A DNA stretch of 34,244 nt from Schoenoplectus triqueter. Its lineage: Eukaryota; Streptophyta; Magnoliopsida; Poales; Cyperaceae. The notes beneath the pieces are model-generated. The model saw only the letters and a program-made list of their open reading frames with translations. It did no database searches and was not told the origin of the DNA. The stretch covers positions 1 to 34,244 of the forward strand of contig CAXKVV010000755.1 in NCBI GenBank assembly GCA_964058805.1. The letters run 5' to 3'. Both the position numbers and the translations under genes were made by a program. This document shows, piece after piece, positions 1 to 10,964 of this stretch. Position 1 is the first letter of the stretch. Each line of letters opens with the position of its first letter.

Positions 1-255
1 AAATTAACGGTTTTGAAATTGTGATTGGCGTAGTAGGAGAACGCCACTCCTACTGACAAAATGAAAAAAATGATGTTTTGAAATGGTGTTTTTTTGAAAA
101 ATTAAATGAAAAGACGCACTGTCAGTGGCATCTTTACAAAGCGCCACCGCCAATGAAGCACTGCCAATGATGTCTTTACAAAACGTCATCGTCAGTTGAA
201 GCACTGTCATTCTTATTTTAAAATTAGAATTATTTAGATTATTATTAAAAAATTG
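1..255 (+). mobile_element. End of a MULE (partial, cut by window edge)
   Basis: This stretch carries the same short units (GCGCCACTGTCAGTGGC-like, each followed by CTTTACAAA) and the same AT-rich outermost part, ending in AAAAAATTG, as the right end of the MULE at 5588-11210. I read it as the right terminal inverted repeat of a related or older copy whose body lies left of the window. No partner end or target duplication can be seen here. The call rests on similarity to the well-defined element downstream. Confidence 0.55.
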
Positions 256-699
256 CTATCCACATCACCTGCAAACATATATACAAAGTTTTGGTTGAAC
301 AGGAACTTCCATCAGATATCACTACTAGAATTTGAGTTATTACCGTGGTTAGTTGATGTTTTTTCCGTGATAAATCTGAGTTCTATGAAAATAAGGAGAT
401 TGACGCATGACGCTCATCATTTCTGTAGACAAGTCCACAAAAGAAATTTACACGAAAATAAAATCCACGGAATATAGTCTTTTTTTCACGGAAATACTTC
501 AGAACTCTCTATTTCACGGAAATAAGTACAGGCTTTCACGGAAATACTCTACTCTGTCACACCCATTCTTTTCCAATTCATTTTCCCGCCTCTTTTATTT
601 TCATCCATAACAATTCATTTCTTTAACCTAAATGAAATTTCAATCTCCGCCAAAATGAATTGACAATCCGCCAAAAAATTTGGAGATGCCGCCTGTTTT

Positions 700-1704
700 A
701 CTCTAATTCTTTTTAAGGATCGATTGGATCCATATTTTCTTTTTAGTTAACCTAGCCATCATCCCCTCCTCTGTTCTCTAACCAAAACCAAACTCTCCAC
801 CTCCTTCGTCCTCTTCCTCTCCCTTTCTTCCGATCAAGAAATAGATAATATAAGTCAATCAAACAACTCTTTCTCTAACTTTTCTTTTTATTACACATTA
901 GTTGTTGCAATGGTTTTATTATGACTTCATTTTCATTATTATTCACAGTAATATTGACATTACTCACAGAAATAATGACTCTAATTTTATTTTTACAGTT
1001 GGTGTCATATTTGCTCTTCTAACAGAAGAAATAAATCATATAATTAACATTTATTGGCTCTTCTATCTCTATCTTGTTACACCTCTAATTTTTTCTCCCT
1101 TGTCCAAATCAAACATCAAGAAACCTATTCTGTTTTCTTAAATTTGATATTAGGATGTACTGGTTTGTTGGGAGTTCAACATCCTACTTTTCAGATAACA
1201 AAGACTGAATTTAAGATAATTATTGGGAGGTACTGTTTTGTTGATAATATACTAATTTATATTACTAATTTCACTCATAGGATCATCATGGTCCCATTTC
1301 TCAGTCATTTCAAAGAGTTATGAGGATGCATGTAGCTTTACCTCACGTGAATTTTCAGCTTTCTATAGTGATAATTGAGTGCAAACAAATAAGGTTTTAA
1401 TGTTTCACAATATTAATTTTTGTTGTTCACTATATGTTGTGCTTGTAGGGTCATAGTCTTGTTTCTCAGCCAACTCAAGAACATCATATGCCTTTATTTC
1501 AACTAAGTACAACTTCTAATAACTTTGAATGGGTAATGGTGTTTGACGGGAGTTGTGTAAGGTTTTCATAATTTTTAACATTGAAGTGGACTAGTATTGT
1601 GAGATTCATGCATGCCAAAGTCTGTAGATTTAGTTTGTATTTTAAGACTTTGCTGAAATTGATATAACAGATATGTATGAATGTTGGTAAGTATCATGTT
1701 TCAC

Positions 1705-1751
<47 letters not shown>

Positions 1752-2243
1752 TAAAAAGAAATTATGAAAAATTTCAGGCCTCTTATGCAGTCATAAAAGA
1801 ATATCATCGTAATACTAATATTTTCATATTATTTACTTAGCGTCACACGACCCTTCCATATAGTGCACTTATGAGAATGCAAATGCCTCCGCACCAAGTA
1901 AGAACAAAATATATAGATTCAAATGTCTAAGGTTTGATCAATTTTCAATATTGGGTTTAAGCATGTGTTTAGTGGTAAATATTGCAAATTTATATTAGTC
2001 ATGCTTGAGGGCAAGAAGAAAAAACTGTATTGTACATGCTTCAATTTTACAAATATAGGTTGTTTAATTGTATTGATGCTTCAAAGTATATATATTTTTT
2101 TTGTTCTATACGAGGGATTATCTTCAATGTCGCAACCAAATATGATAGGAGGGATGCAAGCACTTGTAACACAAGCTGCTACGGGCGAAGCAGCCATGAA
2201 CCGATGGTGTGAGGGATCGAACTCAGACAATCAACAAATGTAG
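700..2243 (+). pseudogene. Captured gene fragment with exon-like pieces, product unknown
   Basis: I do not recognise the product. At 760-900 lies a pyrimidine-rich, 5'UTR-like stretch. Exon-like pieces follow with splice signals. 1281-1346 (66 bp, after TCATAG, before GTGA) reads DHHGPISQSFQRVMRMHVAL and ends PH. 1449 to about 1506 (after TTGTAG) reads GHSLVSQPTQEHHMPLFQL. 1841-1897 (after ACTTAG, before GTAAGA) reads RHTTLPYSALMRMQMPPHQ. 2115-2243 reads GLSSMSQPNMIGGMQALVTQ and ends SDNQQM with a TAG stop. The Met/Gln/His/Ser-rich composition suits the disordered tail of a regulatory protein, but that is only a guess. Introns are retained, so capture would have been at the DNA level. No start codon or folded domain was found upstream, so it is probably a non-functional fragment inside the CACTA-type element. 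Confidence 0.4.
1706..1747. repeat. (TA)n microsatellite
   Basis: About 40 bp of TA dinucleotide repeat interrupted by TGTA, lying in an apparent intron of the captured gene fragment. Confidence 0.85.
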
Positions 2244-2584
2244 TAGTTACGTTTGGTATGGGTAAAGGTTTTCAATTTTTGATAATAGAATGTTTAATTA
2301 TAGCAATATAGCAGACGAACAACTTTTCAATTATAACAATATAGTAGTTGATATACAGGTTTATATTTTGGCAGTTCAATACATGTATTTTTTGATTTGA
2401 TATACTTTCAATTAGTGTTTTTATATGCTATATTATTTTTCTGAAATTATTTTCAACGCTTGATTGTTTTAATTTGTCACCAGTTGACAATTGAAAAACA
2501 AGAAAAAAAATTAAGGATGCTATTTTGTGCAGGAATGGGTTCATATATTTAATTTTTTTAAAATCTGCCAGTAATAATCAAAAG

Positions 2585-2693
2585 TTATTAACAGAAATAA
2601 TTCACGTTACGGACAGAAATAATGTGGTGTTACTGAACAAATAATGTGGTGTTACTGCCAGAAATAATGTGCTTTTACTGACAGAAACAATGG
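2585..2693 (+). repeat. Tandem 22-23 bp repeat, five units
   Basis: Five imperfect units of the form GTTACTGACAGAAATAATGT follow each other near the right end of the CACTA-type element. A weaker cousin (ACTCACAGAAATAATGAC) occurs near 962-980. Subterminal repeat clusters of this sort are usual in CACTA elements, where they are transposase binding sites. No such role is shown here. Confidence 0.65.
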
Positions 2694-3284
2694 GTTCACC
2701 TATTATAATTTTTCTTAAAATCTGCGTAAATTAATTAATAATAGAAAAATAATAATGTGGATGAATAGAATTATTCCGTGACTTGTTAAAGTTATTTCTG
2801 TGGAAGTAAGAACCATGAAAATAATATGAGTTATTTCGTTGCTCAATTCCTTGGAACTACCAAATGTTTACCACAAAATTAAGAACCGGAGCACTCAGAT
2901 GTGAAAACTATTTTCGTTGCTTAATTCCTCGAAAAAAGTTTATCTCCATGGTATTCTATGAAAATAATATTTGTTCTGGCGATGAAAGTACCCTGAAAGT
3001 CTTTCCATGGGTAATTCACGAAAATGATGTCTTTTCCGTGCTTGAGTCCACGGAACAAGCGTTTTTCCTTCCACGATAATAACAATAATTCTAGCCGTGT
3101 ATATATATATCGTGTTCTCATACTGTTCAGAGTAATTTTGGCTATTTTTTTCTTAGAGTGTATCGTAATGACTAGTGGGCAATGATAATTGTAGTAACTA
3201 AAATACAATCTTCCAATAACTCAAAGTCGCGGACATTAATGATGATCGATCGTAGATGTATGCGTTGGATTCTAACATTTTTTA

Positions 3285-4274
3285 CACTACGTCAGAAAAC
3301 CTCTTTTGCAGCGCACCATTTACAACGGTTTTCAGTTAAAAACCACTGTAAATGGGTTTACAGCGTTGTTAAAAGAAAATTGCTGCTAAGTTTACAGCGG
3401 TTGTTAGCTAAAAACCGCTATAAATGGGTTTACAGCGGTTTTTAGCTAACAACCTCTGTAAACTTAGCAGCGGTTTTCTTTTAACAACTGCTGTAAACCC
3501 ATTATAGCGGTTTTTAACTGAAAACCGCTGTAAATTAATTTTTATTTTAGAAAAGTTCTTTTCTCACGGGATCCAAACATTTCCCCCCTTTCCTCCCTTT
3601 CCCACAGCTCCATTAATGTGGAAAACCTAGTCACTGCATCACCTCGCCTCGCCTCGCCCCGTCCCGCCTCGCCTCGTCTCGCCCCGCCTCGCGCCGCTGC
3701 CTCGCCCCCGCCTCGCCTTGTTTTGATATTTTTTTATCAAGTTTTAATATTTTGTAAATATATGTTATATTTTGTTGTATTATGTATGTATGTTAGATAA
3801 ATTAGTTAATTAGATGTAGTTAATTAGTAATTAAATGTAGTTATTATTATTTTTGTGAAAATGCATGTGATGAAAATATTATATATGGCTAGCATATATG
3901 GGCTAGTCACAAAAATAAAAAGAAACAATTTAAAAAAAAATAGTTTTACAGCGGTTTTTACGAAGAAACCGCTGCAAACGAATTTTAAAAAAAAATTACA
4001 GCGGTTTTTATGAAAAAACCGCTGCAAAAATAATTTTACAGCGGGTTTTAAAGTAAAAACCGCTGTAAAAGGTGATGTTTACAGCGGTTTTTAACTAAAA
4101 ACCGCTGTAAATGGTATTTTGCAACGGTTGTTATATAAGAACCGCTGTAAATAATTTGCAGCAGTTTTCAACAAAACCGCTGTTAAACTTTGCAGCGCTC
4201 CCAATAACAGCGGTTGTACAACCGCTGCTAACTGGAGGAAATAACCGCTGTAAAAGCCTATTTGTGGTGTAGTG
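3285..4274. mobile_element. Non-autonomous CACTA element, 990 bp
   Basis: The element starts CACTACGTCAG and ends TGTGGTGTAGTG, inverted copies of a CACTA terminus. It is flanked on both sides by TTA (3282-3284 and 4275-4277), an exact 3-bp target duplication. Both subterminal zones (about 3325-3535 and 3945-4255) are packed with inverted copies of TTTACAGCGGTTTTTA, forming repeated hairpins. The core is AT-rich with a GC-rich patch at 3635-3720. No transposase coding is seen. Confidence 0.88.
3635..3720 (+). repeat. CCTCGCCTCGCC simple repeat inside the CACTA element
   Basis: A run of degenerate CCTCGCCTCGCC/CCCCGCCTCGC units, strikingly GC-rich against AT-rich surroundings. It encodes an apparent Ala/Pro/Ser/Arg repeat on the plus strand that I take to be non-coding. 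Confidence 0.8.
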
Positions 4275-5250
4275 TTAGAAGGAAAATATGAAGTGCCTAA
4301 TGTCACAATCAGAAAAATATTCATTTAGCATCGGTTAAACAAAAAGTCAATTTTAAAATAGAGTACTAGCATTATTGAAATTTTGATGACATATTTAGAT
4401 AATGTTATTAATAAAAAACCATTTGTGAAAACAAAGAAAAATTGAGACCCGTTGGTAATTCTTTAGAAACGGTTCTCAACAAAAATCGCTTCTAAAGAAT
4501 CATTTTTATTGGCTTCTCTGAGAAAATAACTTAATGTTGTAGAAAATGATAATTTGAGAATTTTGATTCATCCAAAGTCAATGATTTTCTCCTCATTAAA
4601 AAATAGCAAAAAGAATCTTAAAATATATATATATTATTTTGCTAACACATTTTGATATAACAATTAGATTGAACTGTTCACATCATTTATTTTTTATTCA
4701 GAATTATATATTTGAGTTTGAAGCACAAACTCCATGGAACTTCGTGAAGCACCTAATTCAACTATATTATATATTGTGAAAAAATTTATATTCGATCAAT
4801 ATAAAAATACATCAAAAATATACTTTAAAGTATCTAAAATTTTGATTTATAGTTCACATTTAATTCTTCATATGAAAATATAATATTGTGAAAAGGATTT
4901 TTTATTTTTTTTTCTTTCCATTTATATATGAATGGAGAGAGATTTGACTATTGTAAAAAAAATTCTTGTGAAAATTTGTTTTTCTTTTATTTCAAAATTT
5001 TGTTGGTGCGCAAATTCATAATTATACACACCTTCACAAAATTAAAGCTACCCCAAGGAGGGCCGGGGGGATTTTTTGGTAACATAGGAGGGATCACCGA
5101 TAATTAATTAGATAGACATTCTAATGAGGTCTGGTTCTAGATTATTTTTAGGATAATTCCCCTTATTCTAAGAAAAAGAAGCGGTCTTAGATATCCAAGA
5201 CTCTTGTAATAAGTAGAGAAATATTTCATATCAATACAAGGAAGTCTTTA
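4275..5250. other. AT-rich intergenic DNA with a CACTA-like remnant
   Basis: No gene is visible. At 4458-4500 an inverted pair (ATTCTTTAGAAACGGTT and its near-complement) looks like a leftover subterminal repeat of another CACTA family. 5040-5250 contains a G-rich patch followed by sequence reminiscent of an LTR tail, but no partner was found. The copia element inserted at 5250. Confidence 0.5.
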
Positions 5251-5517
5251 TGTTGAGAATTTAAAATTGATTGATGATAAAAATTTTATTTTATTGATAA
5301 TTTTTCTTATAAGAGAAAAAAATAGATATATTTCCTATATATTGTACATGAATAACTGATATCTTATACCAACAGTATTCTAAAGGTAACAAATGAAACA
5401 AAATATTTTTTGAATTATAATGGTATTGTCTATTGCTCTCCATTAAACTAATGGGCCGATGATAATCTTTGAGGCCAATAATATCTAATTAACATTTTTC
5501 GGCTTAATTACTCAACA
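5251..5517 (-). repeat. Copia LTR, 3' copy
   Basis: It begins TGTTGAGAATTT and ends ATTACTCAACA on the plus strand, so on the minus strand it reads TGTTGAGTAAT...TTCTCAACA with the usual TG...CA ends. It matches 24390-24632 along its length with substitutions and small indels, including an extra block near 5329-5350. Confidence 0.9.
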
Positions 5518-5526
5518 TTTTCACTC
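5518..5526 (-). other. Polypurine tract of the copia element
   Basis: Directly upstream of the 3' LTR the minus strand reads GAGTGAAAA, a purine run in the place expected for priming of plus-strand DNA synthesis. It is short and lies next to the end of the coding region. Confidence 0.55.
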
Positions 5527-5587
5527 AAATTAGTATTATAAATGTCGATCAATCCTAATTTTTCTAAATTTTCTTCAAATGGTCTTG

Positions 5588-5775
5588 CGGATTTTTTTAT
5601 ATAATTATCATAAAATAGTATTATTAATAACAAGACAGCGAAATAACTATTTTATAAATATGAATTGCAGCGCGCCACTGACACCGGCACGGAGCAAACG
5701 CGTCAATGCCAGTGGTATCTTCTATGAAACGCGCCACCAGGAGTTGCATGGTTACCCCCACTATATAACCACAAC
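5588..5775 (+). repeat. MULE left terminal inverted repeat
   Basis: About 190 bp that match the inverted right end. The outer 70 bp are AT-rich; the inner part has GCAGCGCGCC and CGCCACTG/CAGTGG-like palindromic units, ending near a TATA box. Confidence 0.85.
5762..5768 (+). promoter_or_regulatory. TATA box in the left MULE TIR
   Basis: TATATAA follows a CCCCCAC stretch and points into the element towards the plant-mobile-domain gene. A TATA box at the matching place in the other TIR faces the transposase. Confidence 0.5.
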
Positions 5776-5811
5776 GCGCAGCAATGCACAAGAGAGCATC
5801 TACGCGGTTGA

Positions 5812-5937
5812 AGAGAGAGAAAAAAAATAAAAAAAAAGAAAGAAGAGAAGAAAGAGAAAGAGAAGAGAAGAGAGAGAAGGAATGAGAAGGAAAGAGAAGG
5901 AAGAGAAAGAAGAGAAGAAAAGACAAGAAGAGAGAAC
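5812..5937 (+). repeat. Homopurine GA/GAA tract
   Basis: About 125 bp almost free of pyrimidines on the plus strand (AGAGAAGAAAGAGAAAGAG type), just downstream of the TATA box, so probably within the 5' leader of the plant-mobile-domain gene. Long homopurine runs can form triplex DNA. Confidence 0.85.
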
Positions 5938-5994
5938 GTGCAGGACAAGATCAAGTGCGGAAAAAATATTAAATTTTATTATTGAAGGTAAATT

Positions 5995-6600
5995 TTATAT
6001 ATATAATTAATTAAAATTATATAGATTAATTGTGAATAAATTAGAAATGAATTATAAAATAAGTGAAAATTAATTATAGATTAATTGTATAGATTAATTA
6101 TAAATTTTAGATTAATTGTAAAAATTAATTATAAATTAACTATAAATTATTGAATAATTGTGAATGAATTGTGTACTAATTATAGTTTAATTTTATTTAA
6201 TTGTAGAATAGATTAATTTGGTATTAATTATAGATTAATTATGTAGAATAATTATAGATTAAATTTATTTTTAATTATAGAATAGATTAATTAGGTATTT
6301 ATTATAGATTAATTGTGTTGAATAATTATAGATTAATTTTATTATTTAATTAGATTATTTTTATATATTAATTAGATAGTAATTATAATTTAATTATAAA
6401 TTATATTAATTAGAGCATAATATTATATTAATTATAGATTAATTTAATTAATTAATTATATATTAATTTTATTAATTAATTAGATTATATATAGATTAAT
6501 TATAAGTTAATTGTAATTAAGTTAGATATTAATTATAAATTAATTGTGGATTAATTAGATATCAATTATAAATTAATTATAGATTACTGGACATTTATAA
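5995..6600. repeat. AT-rich minisatellite (ATAGATTAATTA type)
   Basis: About 600 bp of short, irregular repeats of AATTATAGATTAATT-like units with almost no G or C. It lies between the leader and the first recognisable exon of the plant-mobile-domain gene, so it may be an expanded intron or spacer. Confidence 0.75.
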
Positions 6601-6650
6601 TTAGGTCTGTAAAATTCATTGAAATAAAATTATTTTTATAATAGATAATG

Positions 6651-6744
6651 ACAGGCGAGTTATGCAATGAAAATGTCATCCTTTATCTCCGATACGACAA
6701 ACATCGAACACATTATAGTCAGGTAGAGGTACATTATATTTAAA

Positions 6745-6780
<36 letters not shown>

Positions 6781-8045
6781 AGCTAATTATAAAATTAAAA
6801 TTACAGAGAGATAAAATATCATTCATTTTCGTACTCATCGTCTGACGATGCCATACATCTCGCACATTCGGGATATGTTACAAGGTATGTGATTTCTTCA
6901 TCTCGCCAGTCTGTGAGAGATCTATGTTCAAGAAGTGGAGGCTCATAACTTGAAGATTAATACAAAATTATTGAGCGCGTTAATCGAGTTTTGGAGGTCA
7001 TAAACTCACACATTTTATTTTAATTTTAGCGAGATGACTATGACCCTAGAGGTAAATAGTGAAATATTATTTTTAATTTTATTATAGTATTAAATAGGGT
7101 TTATAGTAATGAAAATATTTTTTTAGGACATTACATGTCTGTGGGGTATATCGACGATTGGTGAGCCAGTGACCCGGACACTGATGGAGATTTTTCGACA
7201 TATATCCGTCAGTTATTTGGGCAGAATGATGCATTAGCATTCTACAAGGATGAGAGGTAATTGATTACATTTTGTATGAACTTTAGAATTTATTTGTTTA
7301 CAAATTGAGATTAAACTGAATATAAATTTGGCAGACGCTCTAGTTCATTTCGAGAGTTACGATCCCACTTTGATCACGCTCCGAAGGCGGATAATCATTA
7401 GAGTCTTGATCGATATGCAATCAGTTTTGTTCTGGAATTGGTGGGGTCTATCATGTTCCCAGATAACAGTGGAGCCTCTGTACCAGCGTTTCTTCTGTAG
7501 ATTTTGATGGTAAGTGTTATAAAATAAATTTTTTTCATAGTTAAATAATTTTTAGTACTAATATTTAATTTGTAGGATGATTTACAATCCGACGAAGAAA
7601 AAAATTTGGGGTGTTGCGGTACTTGGTTATCTATATCGATGTCTTGATGTGGCGTGTTAGGGATTGATCAGGAGCATTGGTGGTCCGTGACTCTTGTTGA
7701 TGTTGTGGAGCTGGACATGTTTGCCCCCAGCTCGTTCATTACCCGCCTCAAAGATAGCCATATTCAGCGATTATGGTACACCAAATCGCCACAGTTGTAT
7801 GTCTTTTGGCAGGTAAAATTTTATTTATGTAATCAATAATCATAATTTGAACTGGTAATAAAAAATGGACGGTTGATAAGTCTAGGTTCTACAATCTGTC
7901 GCATGTCGGCGTGAAGTACGTGAGGGATAGCTGTTGATGTTGCCTCACACACATGTCAATTGGAGACCATACAAGTCGATACGTTATTTATTGTCGACGT
8001 TGGTAGATGACTGTGTGGACTCGTACACTTGAGTGGTACTATCCC
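6651..8045 (+). pseudogene. Plant mobile domain (MAIN-like) gene carried by the MULE
   Basis: Plant mobile domain (PMD) proteins include Arabidopsis MAIN and MAIL1, and the domain is also found in Gypsy and Mutator-like transposons; a role in gene silencing and genome integrity is described for the cellular members. Pieces of the domain follow in order across splice-like junctions. 6651-6724 reads ENVILYLRYDKHRTHYSQ before GTAGAG. 6974-7050 reads LLSALIEFWRS, a stop, THTFYF and SEMTMTLE before GTAAAT. 7126 onward reads DITCLWGISTIGEPVT, then with a frame change DFSTYIRQLFGQND. 7335-7500 holds SLDRYAISFVLELVGSIMF followed by PDNSG. 7587-7810 holds WGVAVLGYLYRCLD and, after a stop, LLLMLWSWTCLP. 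About 7886-8045 holds NWRPYKSIRYLLSTLVDDCV. Stops and at least one frameshift show it is broken. The TATA box at 5762 may have driven it. Confidence 0.8.
6752..6776. repeat. (AT)n microsatellite
   Basis: A short, pure AT dinucleotide run inside an apparent intron of the PMD gene. Confidence 0.85.
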
Positions 8046-8079
8046 CGAGCGAGTGAGGCGATAATTCGGCTTAGTTTAG

Positions 8080-10889
8080 TCTATATCTCCTCTGCTTCCT
8101 GAGGTATTTAGAATTCTGTCTCCAAAGCTATTTCCTCTTTCACCCTTAGTTGAAGCATTTCCAGCTTGTCTTGCTTGCTCTTGGAGACCTTCGGTGCTTC
8201 TGTTATCATCTTTTGAATCATAATTAGTTGAGAATCTCGCTGATTGTAAAGCATCTCGAAAAGTTTGGATTCTTCTGTTTGTTGCGGGACTTGAAGGCCT
8301 GCTCATATGGCGTCCTGATTACAATGTATTCATTGAAAAAGGGTCACAACTAATTTTATCTCTTCGAGAAGGCTCACCTTGAGAAGACGGTATGTTCCTC
8401 GATCTGCCATGACCCTGTATCTTGTCCATTACCATTCGATGTCTAACCATTCGCACGTCGGCCATTTTTTTATCAATTCTTTATTTGATATTGTAGTTCC
8501 TCCAAGATATGGTGGTCAAACTTGTTGATCTTCGTAATAATAAAATTGACCGGACTAAGTATTCATTAAGTGAGCTGTATTGTATCACTCATCTATGAAA
8601 CCGTACACATCAAAGTTTCTATGTTGACACACAACAATCACATGAGAGCAGGGTATCCTAGTCAATTGAGCTTTCTGACAATCACACGTGCAGTGCGGTT
8701 CTGACAATTATGGGTCATCTCGAGTGCGTTGTTCATTCAAAATTATAACATTGTACTTAAACTGTCCATATCTGCCACTCTCAATCCTCTCACCAAGCAC
8801 CTAAATCTCATATTCTCCTCGAGCAGTTCCAAGCGGAATTACATTCATATGGGCTATAATTTTTGAAAAAATTCAAAAAGTATCACGTTATGTCAAAAAA
8901 TTAGTAAAATATAGAAAAAAGTATCAAGATCAACCTACTTTGTCATCACGTTTTGATAAGATGTTGTCAATATTTTTTTTATTATTGCTTGCATGCTCTA
9001 TGCAGGTTCAATACTTCTATTTCCCTCTTGTCGAAATATTTAGCACATTTATATCATGTTCCCTCTATAATTACCTCAATTAGTAAAGTTCGCTCAACTC
9101 TGAACAAACTATTTAGAGCTTCCGAACCATTACTGATCATTATACCCCCATCGATGTCCTCTATCATAACTTTATGGTCACAAAGCAAAATTATGGGACT
9201 CTTTATCATCATTTTCTAATCGTCTTTCAGTCTTTTTAAAAAAATCATAAGCCTTTTTATTTGATTTTCTCAACATTCGTCATCTCTTTATGAAACAACT
9301 CGGTTTTTCTTATTCGCTAGTCTCCTTCTGAAATCATTCTTGAGATTATTCTTTTTTCTTTTCAGATTTTTCTCCTTCATTATATAAATTTTCTGTGATG
9401 TATTGCATGCAATACTGGTGTACCGTCTCTCTACGTTCTACAGACCATACCAAATGTGACCGCTGAAAAACTTACATTATTCCCCTATGATGGTCGAATA
9501 TAATATATATTTTAATGTTAGATTGGATTATCTCATTACGGACCCATCGCATGAACTAACCCTAATTATTCATATTTTTTTCATTTACGATTCTAAATAC
9601 TAGAGGAATAAGTTTATTCTCTGCATCGTATCCGCACAATGGTTATAACGGGATTTGTTTGAACACTGCAATACACGGTCCATAAGCCCAAGCTATAGAT
9701 GTAAACATCTTTGCATTATCATCCGAACTATAACACATCAATATTTTATATTTTGTACCTAGAGTAGTCTGAGGAACCGCCCATAATATTTATGAGAGCA
9801 ATGTATATGACCATTCTTAAGTGTCAAATAATTGTTCGACCACACCGAGATATTTCGTTTCTATGATCATATTGATTTGTTGCACTGTTAAAAAAGATTT
9901 TTTTTAAATGTTGTCGAACACAACCTGCAATCAAATTAGATATGAGTTGTAAATATTTGCGGTCTCCTGATGGTCTTCTACAATTGTAAAGGTTTTTATT
10001 TGTGATGATCCTTCATGTGGTTGGGTCATCTTCAGGTCTAGTATATAATCTTCAAGGGTAACTCTCTTATTTGTATTTCATAATAACTCATATTTTATAT
10101 TTTTTTTGTACCCAACATTGAATGTTTTTCCTAATACTCTAATCACAAATTATCTAATTTAAAGCTGATTTAGAAATAAATATTCTATTTTTGGCTAACT
10201 CATCATCGGGTCCTAATCGAGATTGATTTGCACGGTCGAACATCTCAAAATTGTTCAACACTTCTACGGGATGTTGTCTCTCGGTTCATCCGATAACTAA
10301 TAATGTGGTATCACATCTCAAAATTTTCTCATTTTTTGATTCATCATTCGAAATATCTGACTGCTAAGTGTAATTCTCTCATGTTTCTACTTCACTCCAT
10401 TCATGCAGACCAGCGTCATCTTGTTCACCCTGATCATCATGATCATCGCTTAATTTCATTACCGTTGGATCAATATTACTACTACAACCAATATTATTTT
10501 GCTCTTCGGCCCTATCAAGACTCAAATTAATATCGAAAACGTTTAAATTACGATCATCAGCTAAATTTCTGCAGTTATCTTAAAAATATAATTGATCATA
10601 AGTACTACTACTACCTCAAAAAAAATTATAGGTATGATATGGTGGCACTGCTGGGTTCGGTTGTTGGTAAACAAATGGATATGGATGTGAATAAATACTA
10701 CTATCATAAGGATAGTTCGAATAATATCCATCTTGATTAAAATTAGATATTATATTTTGAACTTGATTTAGATAGGAATTGCTTTGATCATAGTTTGAAA
10801 ATATTCTCGAAAAAAAAACTACTACCGCTCGATTCTTCCACAGTGTAATTTCCTTCATCAAAATGATCAAAATTTAAATCTGGTATCAT
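8080..10889 (-). pseudogene. MULE transposase (mudrA-like, MULE + SWIM domains), broken
   Basis: The likely start MIPDLNFDHFDEGNYTVEES lies at 10889, after a TATA box at 10977-10983. Downstream is an N/Y/P-rich N-terminal region in shifted frames (10870-10616). The MULE core follows: YLGVVEQLFDT and FTSIAWAYGPCIAVFKQ (about 9860-9660), GYDAENKLIPL (about 9635-9600), IFDHHRGIM (about 9500-9475, holding the second catalytic Asp) and GGIMISNGSEALNSLF (about 9155-9105). A SWIM zinc finger closes it: CTCDCQKAQLTRIPCSH (about 8695-8640). After FKQ the sequence jumps almost at once to GYDAENK, so about 20 residues that normally hold the first catalytic Asp (IDGTH region) are missing. Many stops are present. 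The C-terminal part (about 8310-8080) is Lys/Glu-rich. It converges on the PMD gene. Confidence 0.85.
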
Positions 10890-10964
10890 TTGGAAGAATA
10901 AAAAATTTAATATTTGATTAGTTTGTAAGAGAGATATTTGTGTTTGTGAGTTGAGGTGAGCGAC

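Larger units (their letters stand above)
320..3160. mobile_element. CACTA-type element carrying gene fragments (Pack-CACTA candidate)
   Basis: The left end begins CACTACTAGAAT and the right end finishes TTTCTTAGAGTG, imperfect inverted copies of each other and of the usual plant CACTA terminus. The bases just outside are TAT on both sides (317-319 and 3161-3163), matching the 3-bp duplication of this superfamily. Subterminal zones hold scattered copies of a CCGTG/CACGG motif: on the left at about 364-560 (for example TTTCACGGAAATA) and on the right at about 2775-3075. No transposase is visible, so it would be non-autonomous. The interior at about 700-2243 looks like host gene DNA with introns. 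The right terminus is degenerate, so the boundary is probable rather than certain. Confidence 0.55.

Noticed and set aside
3618..3800. Frame with Ala/Ser/Pro/Arg repeats
   Set aside because: It is a translation of the CCTCGCC simple repeat inside a CACTA element.
4091..4324. 77-codon minus-strand frame
   Set aside because: It spans the subterminal hairpins and outer end of the CACTA element; repeats of TTTACAGCGG give its residues.
5624..5954. Ser/Leu/Phe-rich minus-strand frames of 83-100 codons
   Set aside because: They are the complement of the homopurine tract and the MULE TIR, not a membrane protein.
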